Of a stretch of 64,000 bases of DNA, positions 49,101 through 60,699 are shown piece after piece. Positions within the stretch are counted from its first letter, which is position 1. Every line of letters begins with the position of its first letter. The stretch covers positions 124,001 to 188,000 of the forward strand of contig JBBELK010000053.1 in NCBI GenBank assembly GCA_037783545.1. The letters run 5' to 3'. The translations under genes were made by a program, and so were the position numbers. The DNA comes from Henricia sp. BOLD:AAB3569 (taxonomy: Eukaryota; Echinodermata; Asteroidea; Spinulosida; Echinasteridae). The notes beneath the pieces are model-generated. The model was not told the origin of the DNA and made no database searches. It saw only the letters and a program-made list of their open reading frames with translations.

Positions 49101-52100
49101 TGCATGGACATTCCTTCAGTTCCAAAATGGCGACCACTTCAGACGCAATGTTTCCCGAAAGCGGCGTCTGTTTGTGCGAAAACTGTTCCGGCAGAGAGTT
49201 TTTGCTAGATTCGACGATAACTCGGTCGGTTTAAACGGGAAATTGCTGAAATTTGCAGAACACGTTTGCGATATAGAGTTGTTTTAGCAGACAAAATTTG
49301 AAGTTTGTCTGGAAATTCGTTAAGTTCCAAAATAGCGACCACTTCAGACGCAATGTTTCCCGAAAGCGGCGTCTGCTTGTGCAAAAACTGTGCCGGCAAG
49401 GAGTTTTTGCTAGATTCGACGATAACTCGGTTGGTTTAAACGGGAAATTGCTGAAATTCGCGGAACACGTTTGGGATATAGAGTTGTTTTAGCAGACAAA
49501 ATTTGAAGTTTGTCTGGACATTCCTTCAGTTCCAAAATAGCGACCACTTCAAACGCAATGTTTCCCGAAAGCGGCGTCTGCTTGTGCGAAAACTGTGCCC
49601 GCAAGGAGTTTTTGCTAGATTTGACGATAACTCGGTCGGTTTAAACGGGAAATTGCTGAAATTTGCAGAACACGTTTGCGATATAGAGTTGTTTTAGCAG
49701 ACAAAATTTGAAGTTTGTCTGGAAATTCCTTCAGTTCCAAAATGGCGACCACTTCAGACGCAATGTTTCCCGAAAGCGGCGTCTGTTTGTGCGAAAAATG
49801 TTCCGGCAGAGAGTTTTTGCTAGATTCGACGATAACTCGGTCGGTTTAAACGGGAAATTGCTGAAATTTGCAGAACACGTTTGGGATATAGAGTTGTTTT
49901 AGCAGACAAAATTTGAAGTTTGTTTGGAAATTCCTTCAGTTCCAAAATAGCGACCACTTCAGACGCAATGTTTCCCGAAAGCGGCGTCTGCTTGTGCAAA
50001 AACTGTGCCGGCAAGGAGTTTTTGCTAGATTCGACGATAACTCGGTCGGTTTAAACGTGAAATTGCTGAAATTTGCAGAACACGTTTGCGATATAGAGTT
50101 GTTTTAGCAGACAAAATTTGAAGTTTGTCTGGAAATTCGTTAAGTTGTGCCGGCAGGGTGTTTTTGCTAGCTTCGACGATAACTCGGTCGGTTTAAACGG
50201 GAAATTGCTGAAATTTGCAGAACACGTTTGGGATATAGAGTTGTTTTAGCAGACAAAATTTGAAGTTTGTCTGGACATTCCTTCAGTTCCAAAATGGCGA
50301 CCACTTCAGACGCAATGTTTCCCGAAAGCGGCGTCTGTTTGTGCGAAAACTGTTCCGGCAGTGAGTTTTTGCTAGATTCGACGATAACTCGGTCGGTTTA
50401 AACGGGAAATTGGTGAAATTTGCAGAACACGTTTGCGATATAGAGTTGTTTTAGCAGACAAAATTTGAAGTTTGTCTGGAAATTCGTTAAGTTCCAAAAT
50501 AGCGACCACTTCAGACGCAATGTTTCCCGAAAGCGGCGTCTGCTTGTGCAAAAACTGTGCCGGCAAGGAGTTTTTGCTAGATTCGACGATAACTCGGTTG
50601 GTTTAAACGGGAAATTGCTGAAATTCGCAGAACACGTTTGGGATATAAAGTTGTTTTAGCAGACAAAATTTGAAGTTTGTCTGGACATTCCTTCAGTTCC
50701 AAAATGGCGACCACTTCAGACGCAATGTTTCCCGAAAGCGGCGTCTGTTTGTGCGAAAACTGTTCCGGCAGTGAGTTTTTGCTAGATTCGACGATAACTC
50801 GGTCGGTTTAAACGGGAAATTGGTGAAATTTGCAGAACACGTTTGCGATATAGAGTTGTTTTAGCAGACAAAATTTGAAGTTTGTCTGGAAATTCGTTAA
50901 GTTCCAAAATAGCGACCACTTCAGACGCAATGTTTCCCGAAAGCGGCGTCTGCTTGTGCAAAAACTGTGCCGGCAAGGAGTTTTTGCTAGATTCGACGAT
51001 AACTCGGTTGGTTTAAACGGGAAATTGCTGAAATTCGCAGAACACGTTTGGGATATAGAGTTGTTTTAGCAGACAAAATTTGAAGTTTGTCTGGACATTC
51101 CTTCAGTTCCAAAATGGCGACCACTTCAGACGCAATGTTTCCCGAAAGCGGCGTCTGTTTGTGCGAAAACTGTTCCGGCAGAGAGTTTTTGCTAGATTCG
51201 ACGATAACTCGGTTGGTTTAAACGGGAAATTGCTGAAATTCGCAGAACACGTTTGGGATATAGAGTTGTTTTAGCAGACAAAATTTGAAGTTTGTCTGCA
51301 TGGACATTCCTTCAGTTCCAAAATGGCGACCACTTCAGACGCAATGTTTCCCGAAAGCGGCGTCTGTTTGTGCGAAAACTGTTCCGGCAGAGAGTTTTTG
51401 CTAGATTCGACGATAACTCGGTCGGTTTAAACGGGAAATTGCTGAAATTTGCAGAACACGTTTGCGATATAGAGTTGTTTTAGCAGACAAAATTTGAAGT
51501 TTGTCTGGAAATTCGTTAAGTTCCAAAATAGCGACCACTTCAGACGCAATGTTTCCCGAAAGCGGCGTCTGCTTGTGCAAAAACTGTGCCGGCAAGGAGT
51601 TTTTGCTAGATTCGACGATAACTCGGTTGGTTTAAACGGGAAATTGCTGAAATTCGCGGAACACGTTTGGGATATAGAGTTGTTTTAGCAGACAAAATTT
51701 GAAGTTTGTCTGGACATTCCTTCAGTTCCAAAATAGCGACCACTTCAAACGCAATGTTTCCCGAAAGCGGCGTCTGCTTGTGCGAAAACTGTGCCCGCAA
51801 GGAGTTTTTGCTAGATTCGACGATAACTCGGTCGGTTTAAACGGGAAATTGCTGAAATTTGCAGAACACGTTTGCGATATAGAGTTGTTTTAGCAGACAA
51901 AATTTGAAGTTTGTCTGGAAATTCCTTCAGTTCCAAAATGGCGACCACTTCAGACGCAATGTTTCCCGAAAGCGGCGTCTGTTTGTGCGAAAAATGTTCC
52001 GGCAGAGAGTTTTTGCTAGATTCGACGATAACTCGGTCGGTTTAAACGGGAAATTGCTGAAATTTGCAGAACACGTTTGGGATATAGAGTTGTTTTAGCA

Positions 52101-53070
52101 GACAAAATTTGAAGTTTGTTTGGAAATTCCTTCAGTTCCAAAATAGCGACCACTTCAGACGCAATGTTTCCCGAAAGCGGCGTCTGCTTGTGCAAAAACT
52201 GTGCCGGCAAGGAGTTTTTGCTAGATTCGACAATAACTCGGTCGGTTTAAACGTGAAATTGCTGAAATTTGCAGAACACGTTTGCGATATAGAGTTGTTT
52301 TAGCAGACAAAATTTGAAGTTTGTCTGGAAATTCGTTAAGTTGTGCCGGCAGGGTGTTTTTGCTAGCTTCGACGATAACTCGGTCGGTTTAAACGGGAAA
52401 TTGCTGAAATTTGCAGAACACGTTTGGGATATAGAGTTGTTTTAGCAGACAAAATTTGAAGTTTGTCTGGACATTCCTTCAGTTCCAAAATGGCGACCAC
52501 TTCAGACGCAATGTTTCCCGAAAGCGGCGTCTGTTTGTGCGAAAACTGTTCCGGCAGTGAGTTTTTGCTAGATTCGACGATAACTCGGTCGGTTTAAACG
52601 GGAAATTGCTGAAATTTGCAGAACACGTTTGCGATATAGAGTTGTTTTAGCAGACAAAATTTGAAGTTTGTCTGGAAATTCGTTAAGTTCCAAAATAGCG
52701 ACCACTTCAGACGCAATGTTTCCCGAAAGCGGCGTCTGCTTGTGCAAAAACTGTGCCGGCAAGGAGTTTTTGCTAGATTCGACGATAACTCGGTTGGTTT
52801 AAACGGGAAATTGCTGAAATTCGCGGAACACGTTTGGGATATAGAGTTGTTTTAGCAGACAAAATTTGAAGTTTGTCTGGACATTCCTTCAGTTCCAAAA
52901 TAGCGACCACTTCAAACGCAATGTTTCCCGAAAGCGGCGTCTGCTTGTGCGAAAACTGTGCCCGCAAGGAGTTTTTGCTAGATTCGACGATAACTCGGTC
53001 GGTTTAAACGGGAAATTGCTGAAATTTGCAGAACACGTTTGCGATATAGAGTTGTTTTAGCAGACAAAAT
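43123..53070 (+). repeat. 2196-bp higher-order repeat (11 monomers) and length variants
   Basis: Marked by the CATG-bearing monomer, units start at 43123, 45319, 47720, 49096 and 51292, giving lengths of 2196, 2401, 1376 and 2196 bp. These equal 2196, 2196+205, 2196-820 and 2196, so units differ by whole monomers. The 2401-bp unit repeats one monomer type (45726 and 45931). A GATATAAAG variant (44674, 47074, 50647, and also 41106, 54010 and 55180) marks the same position in most units. This pattern is expected from in-register unequal exchange. Confidence 0.85.
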
Positions 53071-56000
53071 TTGAAGTTTGTCTGGAAATTCCTTCAGTTC
53101 CAAAATGGCGACCACTTCAGACGCAATGTTTCCCGAAAGCGGCGTCTGTTTGTGCGAAAAATGTTCCGGCAGAGAGTTTTTGCTAGATTCGACGATAACT
53201 CGGTCGGTTTAAACGGGAAATTGCTGAAATTTGCAGAACACGTTTGGGATATAGAGTTGTTTTAGCAGACAAAATTTGAAGTTTGTTTGGAAATTCCTTC
53301 AGTTCCAAAATAGCGACCACTTCAGACGCAATGTTTCCCGAAAGCGGCGTCTGCTTGTGCAAAAACTGTGCCGGCAAGGAGTTTTTGCTAGATTCGACGA
53401 TAACTCGGTCGGTTTAAACGTGAAATTGCTGAAATTTGCAGAACACGTTTGCGATATAGAGTTGTTTTAGCAGACAAAATTTGAAGTTTGTCTGGAAATT
53501 CGTTAAGTTGTGCCGGCAGGGTGTTTTTGCTAGCTTCGACGATAACTCGGTCGGTTTAAACGGGAAATTGCTGAAATTTGCAGAACACGTTTGGGATATA
53601 GAGTTGTTTTAGCAGACAAAATTTGAAGTTTGTCTGGACATTCCTTCAGTTCCAAAATGGCGACCACTTCAGACGCAATGTTTCCCGAAAGCGGCGTCTG
53701 TTTGTGCGAAAACTGTTCCGGCAGTGAGTTTTTGCTAGATTCGACGATAACTCGGTCGGTTTAAACGGGAAATTGGTGAAATTTGCAGAACACGTTTGCG
53801 ATATAGAGTTGTTTTAGCAGACAAAATTTGAAGTTTGTCTGGAAATTCGTTAAGTTCCAAAATAGCGACCACTTCAGACGCAATGTTTCCCGAAAGCGGC
53901 GTCTGCTTGTGCAAAAACTGTGCCGGCAAGGAGTTTTTGCTAGATTCGACGATAACTCGGTTGGTTTAAACGGGAAATTGCTGAAATTCGCAGAACACGT
54001 TTGGGATATAAAGTTGTTTTAGCAGACAAAATTTGAAGTTTGTCTGGACATTCCTTCAGTTCCAAAATGGCGACCACTTCAGACGCAATGTTTCCCGAAA
54101 GCGGCGTCTGTTTGTGCGAAAACTGTTCCGGCAGTGAGTTTTTGCTAGATTCGACGATAACTCGGTCGGTTTAAACGGGAAATTGGTGAAATTTGCAGAA
54201 CACGTTTGCGATATAGAGTTGTTTTAGCAGACAAAATTTGAAGTTTGTCTGGAAATTCGTTAAGTTCCAAAATAGCGACCACTTCAGACGCAATGTTTCC
54301 CGAAAGCGGCGTCTGCTTGTGCAAAAACTGTGCCGGCAAGGAGTTTTTGCTAGATTCGACGATAACTCGGTTGGTTTAAACGGGAAATTGCTGAAATTCG
54401 CAGAACACGTTTGGGATATAGAGTTGTTTTAGCAGACAAAATTTGAAGTTTGTCTGGACATTCCTTCAGTTCCAAAATGGCGACCACTTCAGACGCAATG
54501 TTTCCCGAAAGCGGCGTCTGTTTGTGCGAAAACTGTTCCGGCAGTGAGTTTTTGCTAGATTCGACGATAACTCGGTCGGTTTAAACGGGAAATTGCTGAA
54601 ATTTGCAGAACACGTTTGCGATATAGAGTTGTTTTAGCAGACAAAATTTGAAGTTTGTCTGGAAATTCGTTAAGTTGTGCCGGCAGGGTGTTTTTGCTAG
54701 CTTCGACGATAACTCGGTCGGTTTAAACGGGAAATTGCTGAAATTTGCAGAACACGTTTGGGATATAGAGTTGTTTTAGCAGACAAAATTTGAAGTTTGT
54801 CTGGACATTCCTTCAGTTCCAAAATGGCGACCACTTCAGACGCAATGTTTCCCGAAAGCGGCGTCTGTTTGTGCGAAAACTGTTCCGGCAGTGAGTTTTT
54901 GCTAGATTCGACGATAACTCGGTCGGTTTAAACGGGAAATTGGTGAAATTTGCAGAACACGTTTGCGATATAGAGTTGTTTTAGCAGACAAAATTTGAAG
55001 TTTGTCTGGAAATTCGTTAAGTTCCAAAATAGCGACCACTTCAGACGCAATGTTTCCCGAAAGCGGCGTCTGCTTGTGCAAAAACTGTGCCGGCAAGGAG
55101 TTTTTGCTAGATTCGACGATAACTCGGTTGGTTTAAACGGGAAATTGCTGAAATTCGCAGAACACGTTTGGGATATAAAGTTGTTTTAGCAGACAAAATT
55201 TGAAGTTTGTCTGGACATTCCTTCAGTTCCAAAATGGCGACCACTTCAGACGCAATGTTTCCCGAAAGCGGCGTCTGTTTGGGCGAAAACTGTTCCGGCA
55301 GAGAGTTTTTGCTAGATTCGACGATAACTCGGTCGGTTTAAACGGGAAATTGCTGAAATTTGCAGAACACGTTTGCGATATAGAGTTGTTTTAGCAGACA
55401 AAATTTGAAGTTTGTCTGGAAATTCGTTAAGTTCCAAAATAGCGACCACTTCAGACGCAATGTTTCCCGAAAGCGGCGTCTGCTTGTGCAAAAACTGTGC
55501 CGGCAAGGAGTTTTTGCTAGATTCGACGATAACTCGGTTGGTTTAAACGGGAAATTGCTGAAATTCGCGGAACACGTTTGGGATATAGAGTTGTTTTAGC
55601 AGACAAAATTTGAAGTTTGTCTGGACATTCCTTCAGTTCCAAAATAGCGACCACTTCAAACGCAATGTTTCCCGAAAGCGGCGTCTGCTTGTGCGAAAAC
55701 TGTGCCCGCAAGGAGTTTTTGCTAGATTCGACGATAACTCGGTCGGTTTAAACGGGAAATTGCTGAAATTTGCAGAACACGTTTGCGATATAGAGTTGTT
55801 TTAGCAGACAAAATTTGAAGTTTGTCTGGAAATTCCTTCAGTTCCAAAATGGCGACCACTTCAGACGCAATGTTTCCCGAAAGCGGCGTCTGTTTGTGCG
55901 AAAAATGTTCCGGCAGAGAGTTTTTGCTAGATTCGACGATAACTCGGTCGGTTTAAACGGGAAATTGCTGAAATTTGCAGAACACGTTTGGGATATAGAG

Positions 56001-56132
56001 TTGTTTTAGCAGACAAAATTTGAAGTTTGTTTGGAAATTCCTTCAGTTCCAAAATAGCGACCACTTCAGACGCAATGTTTCCCGAAAGCGGCGTCTGCTT
56101 GTGCAAAAACTGTGCCGGCAAGGAGTTTTTGC

Positions 56133-56134
56133 TA
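56133..56134. other. Left TA target-site duplication of TE2
   Basis: TTTTTGCTA is followed directly by CACTCTAAAAAC. The partner TA is at 62368-62369. This is the same monomer position as the TE1 insertion. Confidence 0.9.
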
Positions 56135-56350
56135 CACTCTAAAAACTCCCGGGTCAATTTTTTGACCATTTCTCCGGGTCAAAAAAAATTGACCCTTTTC
56201 CGGGTCAGACGATTGTTGCGATTGGATGAGAATGGTCACATGACCTATTGACAGCACGTATTTTTGACCATATTTTCCGGGTCAAAACAGATTGACCATT
56301 TTCCGGGTCAGACGATTGTTGCGATTGGATGAGACTGGTCACATGAATTG
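56135..56350. repeat. TE2 left subterminal region with internal duplication
   Basis: The terminal repeat is followed by CCGGGTCA/TTGACC words. A block including TTCCGGGTCAGACGATTGTT and GCGATTGGATGAGA occurs twice, near 56198 and 56300, about 100 bp apart. Confidence 0.7.
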
Positions 56351-56442
56351 TGACGTCGTGTCAAAGCGCCCTATGCCTTTCTGTGATTGGCCGGAAATGG
56401 TCACATGGTTCTCGCAAGCGCCGCGCCCGCGCTGGATAAAAA
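56351..56442 (+). promoter_or_regulatory. Probable promoter of the TE2 cargo gene
   Basis: Upstream of the first exon are a CRE-like TGACGTCG (56351-56358), an inverted CCAAT box GATTGGCC (56385-56392), a short GC-rich stretch, and a TATA-like GGATAAAAA (56434-56442) about 90 bp before the ATG. Function is inferred from motifs and position. Confidence 0.5.
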
Positions 56443-56532
56443 TTGTTTCGCCAACGGTTTTCCACGTCTGCGTGACTACGAATCGTACGATGTTCAAGAA
56501 CAAATCCGATTAAAATCTCATGATCTACAAAC

Positions 56533-59500
56533 ATGACAAAAGTGCTTCGTGAAACCAGCATGGCTTCCTTCATCATCTTGCTGTTTTCCGTGCATGGTAA
56601 GAAACCCACCAGGCTTAATTCTTGTGATAAATGTTACGTGCAGGTGCCAACAATTGTATTCCTTTTTTTCGTGCGTAAACCATATGACATTGCAATCTGC
56701 AGGTCAACTCGACCGTTTGCCGTGACCCTACATGCATGAATGCATGACATGTACATTTACAGATTTCTTTGGGGAAAACAAATCTTTAGGCCATGTGCAT
56801 GGGGGCTGAAACGGTTTCGTGTCAACTCGGTCCCGGTCCCAGTCAACTCGGTCCCGGTCCCAGTCAACTCGGTCCCGAGTAAAGTTGGTCCCAAGTTGAA
56901 GTTTATGAAGTTAAATGAAACTCAATTCGGTCCCGAGTCAACTTGGTCCCAAGTCAACTGAAACTCAACTCGGTCCCAACGATTGAAGGCCCAGGACAAC
57001 TTGACTGCTCTTAAAAAATGTACAAGATTTCCAAGCAGCCGAACTTTTCCGATTCATTTGATGGACGCAACATAACGATTATTTAATTTCACTGTCTGGT
57101 TTGTGAATGGCAATTTGACGTTACAAAGCGGCTTTCGCCTTCATACAGAATATAACAAGGTGTAGTTACTTTAGAGCTTGTGCGAAAGCTCGCCAGGCGG
57201 TCACGCTCGTTTTCACTTGTGCAAGAAAAATCGACGGATGACCGCGGCCGCGATACGCCAAATGCAGGAGCTTGCGAAAGTGAACTTGACGCGAATTTCA
57301 TGATTTGCGTCACAAATTCGCTTAAGTTCAACTAGCCTAATTGGGCGAATGTTCACCGCAAATTATTTGACGTCAGATTTACGTTTGCGATTTGTGTCTG
57401 AAATGGATTGCGTTCACTTTCCTGTGCCGTGTCGCGGCAGGCCATGGCGCGAACAAGTCAGTTGTTGCACAATTTGGGACTGCGGAAAATTGCACTCGCT
57501 ACTTCGTCACGTTTTTAGCAGGGTTGTACTCTCGTTTTAAGTACTACATGTAACCATGCTGCAATTTAAGTGCAAACCTTGATATTTGTTTTAGTCTGAT
57601 GTCGTGCGGCGTAACTTCTATTGATCACGTTCAAATGACGTCACTTCCTACAAATTGTCACGTGCATCAGGATTTTGAGCGTAATTTTTTGTGACGCGTA
57701 CGGTTGCGCCGTATTTCGAACAAATTTCGAGCAACATGAATGCGTGTTTGGAACATTTTCCAGGGTGTGTGTGCGCTTACTTGATGGCGTTTAATACGCA
57801 GTAGCATTTTTACTACGAAGATGGCATCTGTGAAAGTGGTCAATTAGCAACTACGACAGCTTATATGGCCTTCACACTTTACTTTGGTCCGTTTTTCATC
57901 CATCTCGTGCATGCGTTGCGTATGCGTCTGAATCGCTCCACAGACTGATTACAGACGGACATGCGCAGCGCGCATACGCAACACACGCAAGTTGGATGAA
58001 AACAAACCCAAGCAAAGGCCCCCTACGTTTATTTGACGGTCGAGTTGTCCTGGGGCTTAGTTAGTTGGGACCGAGTTGGTTTGGGACCGAGTTGACCTGC
58101 ACCCGCTAAAACCTAAGTGCTGGTGGGGGCCCTAGTATAATAGTAAAACATTTTCTGTCTAAACTTGTTTCGGAAAGAATTGAGAAGTTGATCATGGCTT
58201 CAGACCTTGTGTGCAAAACATATTATTCCCTCACAATATCTTAATTTGTTTCCAATAGAAATTTGTGGTTTTTTATTCAAATCTGCACATTTCAATGCTA
58301 GATGAGTCATTTCAAAGAAAAAAATGTCTCAGACTGATCAACTTCCCAACTCTTATTCATGTTTCTCAACTACTGCTTGTGTACTCGTGGACGAGTTGTC
58401 CACTCGGCCAGGTACGAGTTGTCTGCTCGATATGTAATTTACAAGTTGATTGTTTTTGTAAGCATAAATTATTGTCTTTTTTGAAAATGTAAATTGTTTT
58501 TCCCTACAGAAAATAAAGTGGATGAACAATTAGTTTGATGCTTCTTAGACACATGCTTGGAGTTCCCAAGAGTTAACACATCAAGTTTGGCTGAGAATGG
58601 AATTCCTAAAGCAGCGAAAAGCACAAGGTAGCCATTATAGCTTATAACATTATACTGCATACTTTTTTCAGAACATTGTTTCAAAATGTCTGCTTCAAAT
58701 GCAGGAATCTATGCAGGCAACCAGTAGGCCTACAGTGTTAACTATATGCTTAATTTTGCATACATGCATGTCGGTTGTATACAGAACTGTATGTGGTGTC
58801 CAGTCATATACGTACATGTACTACATAATATGTACTTGCTCAAATCTTCATAAACTTGGCCATGTATAAGCTAAACTTAGCATAATAAAATAAAGTGCAA
58901 AGACAGCAAAGTTTATTTTTGCATCTGCAGGTATTTTAAGTTGACATGTTCAGCATTTCATCATGCAATATTAACCATAGATGGTGTTTCTTGACAGATG
59001 ATCACAAGAGGACCCAATTACTACATGTATGCATCTTCTCCACCGGTGTAAGATGGAATATTCCATCAAGTCCTAAAGCCTGTAAGTAGCATTTATTATT
59101 ATTATTTCTTTCTGGTAATCATACCAAAGATTCCTCAATAGTGCTCATTGCACAGTCACTCGCAAGCGTGAGGAAACCCATGAAGAATTATAATTAGAAA
59201 GGATGGAGCAAGTGTGGTTGAGTGCTTTGCCCAAGGGCACAGGTACCGCAGCCGGATTCGAACCCGCAACCCCAAGTTTTCACATATGATTGCTAGTCAA
59301 TGACCCAGACCACTTTTTTTCCCTCAAAATTGGAATCACATACACAATTTCCAAGATTTGGTCGTCTAAATATATTCTTAGTGGGAAAATACGTTTAAAA
59401 AACTACTAGAATGTAGGTTCGATTCCGGGCCGCGACGGGTTGTGGCACCTGTGCCCTTGAGCAAGGCACTCAACCACACTTGCTCCCATTCCTGTAATTG

Positions 59501-60388
59501 GCGGTCTCTCCGCTGTTGGATGTGGTAAATAAATAAATAAATACTTAAAATACCGTTTTTGAATTAAAAACATATATTTCTGACGGTGGCCGACAATCCC
59601 TTTTTCTCTTCACGACGCACAGCGGCACAGGGTTGTGGATTAAACCCAGAACAAGCTCGATCTACGACTATGGTTTGACTGGAGTCCCTCGAACAATATA
59701 ACTTATCTGTCATTCAAGGGAAGACTATAGAGTCCAGAGACTTGTCGCTCAATCAAACTTGCCCAAAATCCAAAGCTGGAGGTGGATTTTTTTCTTCTTC
59801 TCGCGAATGTGCAGTTGGTGCGTTGATACTGGCCCATGGAGAACATTAAGGCGAGTACAGAGTGGCCCATACTATAGTAGCACTCTCGTGTGCGCTCACG
59901 TGACGCTTTACCGTGGTTTCTTTTGACGTTCTCTTTGGGCCACCGTCAACACACTAACTACACGTTCGCGAAAAAAAATCTCCTTCTAGGTTTGGGCTAC
60001 ATTCAGCAGCAAGTTCAATTGAGCGACTTCCTGTAGAGTCCCTTGAACAATGGTAGTCCCTCAAACGATGGATAATTTCCGTTGTTCGAGGGACTTTAGT
60101 CAAACTATAGTCAATCGAACTTCCGAGTTTCTTGAGTGGCCATTTGACAAATTGTTTTCTCCCATTTTAGGTTGGGTTGAATATCCCAACGTACATGGAA
60201 GAGGGATGATGGAGGGAACCACTCATTGTTTGAGGATCGAGGCAGTGGAATCGGAGCTGGTGTTCGTGTTTGTGGAACAAAAAGCCTTGGATTATTCGGA
60301 AGTCGACTCACATTTGACAGGAGTAGACGTTTGTTTTGACTTCCACAGCATTTTGGACATTTCCCCTAGACATTGTTTATCTACATAA
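56533..60388 (+). CDS. Spliced gene in TE2: predicted secreted cysteine-containing protein, 121 aa
   Basis: Three exons: 56533-56596 (donor CATG|GTAAGA), 58998-59081 (acceptor TTCTTGACAG, donor CCT|GTAAGT) and 60171-60388 (acceptor CTCCCATTTTAG, stop TAA). Both introns are phase 1 and the joined frame is open for 121 codons. Residues 1-21 look like a signal peptide: basic start MTKVLRETSM, hydrophobic core ASFIILLFSV, then HDDHKR. Met10 (AGCATGG) is an alternative start. The mature part has five cysteines, at about residues 33, 50, 69, 104 and 118; Cys50 is created at the second splice join. A strand-like stretch ELVFVFVEQK lies near residue 80. An AATAAA is at 60707-60712. I do not recognise the family. 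A gene without exon 2 would also keep frame, since that exon is phase-symmetric. Secretion is inferred from the signal sequence. Confidence 0.6.
56821..58096. mobile_element. Possible nested element bounded by ACTCGGTCCC repeats
   Basis: The left end GTCAACTCGGTCCC (56821-56834) is repeated several times up to 56980. The right end is its exact complement, GGGACCGAGTTGAC (58083-58096), preceded by another GGGACCGAGTT. CCCAGGACAACTTGAC near 56990 pairs with GTCGAGTTGTCCTGGGGC near 58039. The inverted subterminal clusters suggest one inserted unit of about 1.28 kb within the first intron of the TE2 gene. I could not define a target duplication. The middle shows no supported gene. Confidence 0.5.
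57886..58020. repeat. Inverted repeat of about 135 bp
   Basis: TTTTCATCCA ... GTTGCGTATGCG on the left pairs with CGCATACGCAAC ... TTGGATGAAAA on the right. The arms are about 50 bp with mismatches. Confidence 0.6.
58100..58997. other. Intron sequence of the TE2 gene, no feature recognised
   Basis: AT-rich, with scattered TACATGTA words and short GAGTTGTC repeats near 58395-58425. No coding frame or element is supported. It ends at the acceptor TTCTTGACAG. Confidence 0.5.
59088..59325 (-). mobile_element. tRNA-derived SINE, minus strand
   Basis: Read on the minus strand it has a tRNA-like head with a probable A box around GGGTCATTGACTAGCAATC and a perfect B box GGTTCGAATCC (complement of 59254-59264). 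These are followed by the conserved body CCTGTGCCCTTGGGCAAAG and CACTCAACCACACTTGCTCC, and an AAATAATAATAAT tail at about 59091-59106. This body is common in SINEs of marine deuterostomes and other invertebrates. Confidence 0.75.
59402..59548 (+). mobile_element. tRNA-derived SINE, plus strand, 5'-truncated
   Basis: The B box GGTTCGATTCC is at 59416-59426. The same body follows (CACCTGTGCCCTTGAGCAAG, then CACTCAACCACACTTGCTCC), ending in TAAATAAATAAATAAATAC. The A-box half is not clear. It lies head to head with the minus-strand copy just upstream. Confidence 0.7.
59658..60117. repeat. Palindrome of about 460 bp just before the last exon of the TE2 gene
   Basis: Left-arm blocks GGTTTGACTGGAGTCCCTCG, GACTATAGAGTCC, CTTGTCGCTCAAT and TTCTCGCGAATGTG pair with right-arm blocks CGAGGGACTTTAGTCAAAC, GTAGAGTCCCTTGAAC, ATTGAGCGAC and CACGTTCGCGAA. 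The centre lies around 59870-59930. The right arm ends 53 bp before the exon acceptor site. Confidence 0.75.
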
Positions 60389-60699
60389 ACATTCCTGCAG
60401 AAGGTAATGTAACAGTTGGTGAACACAGCCACACATCTGGATGCATTAGAACATTTAACTTTGGGTTTGAACTACATTCTCTGACCTCGTAATACATTGT
60501 ACCTTGTATAATCTGAATTTGAACTTTCATTTGGAGATAGTCAGAAAATATGTTCATTGATGTTTGTCAACACCCATGAACATATTTTGGCCAAAAGCAC
60601 TTTAATTGTGGCTGACTTCATTTGATGTTTGGCTGATTTGTCTTTCACTAATATTGGCACATTCTGGTGTTTGACCCATGTTTCTTGCCTTTTAAAAGA
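60389..60699. other. Probable 3' untranslated region of the TE2 gene
   Basis: No reading frame is supported. A donor-like AAG|GTAATG lies at 60403/60404, 15 bases after the stop codon, so the 3' untranslated region may itself be spliced, perhaps to a short acceptor/donor-bounded stretch at 61716-61749. An AATAAA follows at 60707. Confidence 0.35.

Larger units (their letters stand above)
32476..56134 (+). repeat. Satellite array 2, 205-bp monomers in higher-order repeats
   Basis: Same monomer and orientation as array 1. A recurring core is five monomer types followed by a 142-bp short monomer, which joins GTTAAGTT directly to GTGCCGGCAGGG (63 bp removed). Short monomers lie near 32700, 34283, 36066, 37643, 38814, 40602, 42383, 44167, 46566, 48764, 50147, 52343, 53510 and 54670. 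A 209-bp type with a 4-bp CATG insertion (TCTGCATGGACATT) occurs near 33448, 35028, 39560, 43129, 45325, 47726, 49102 and 51298. No gene is supported in the array. Confidence 0.98.
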
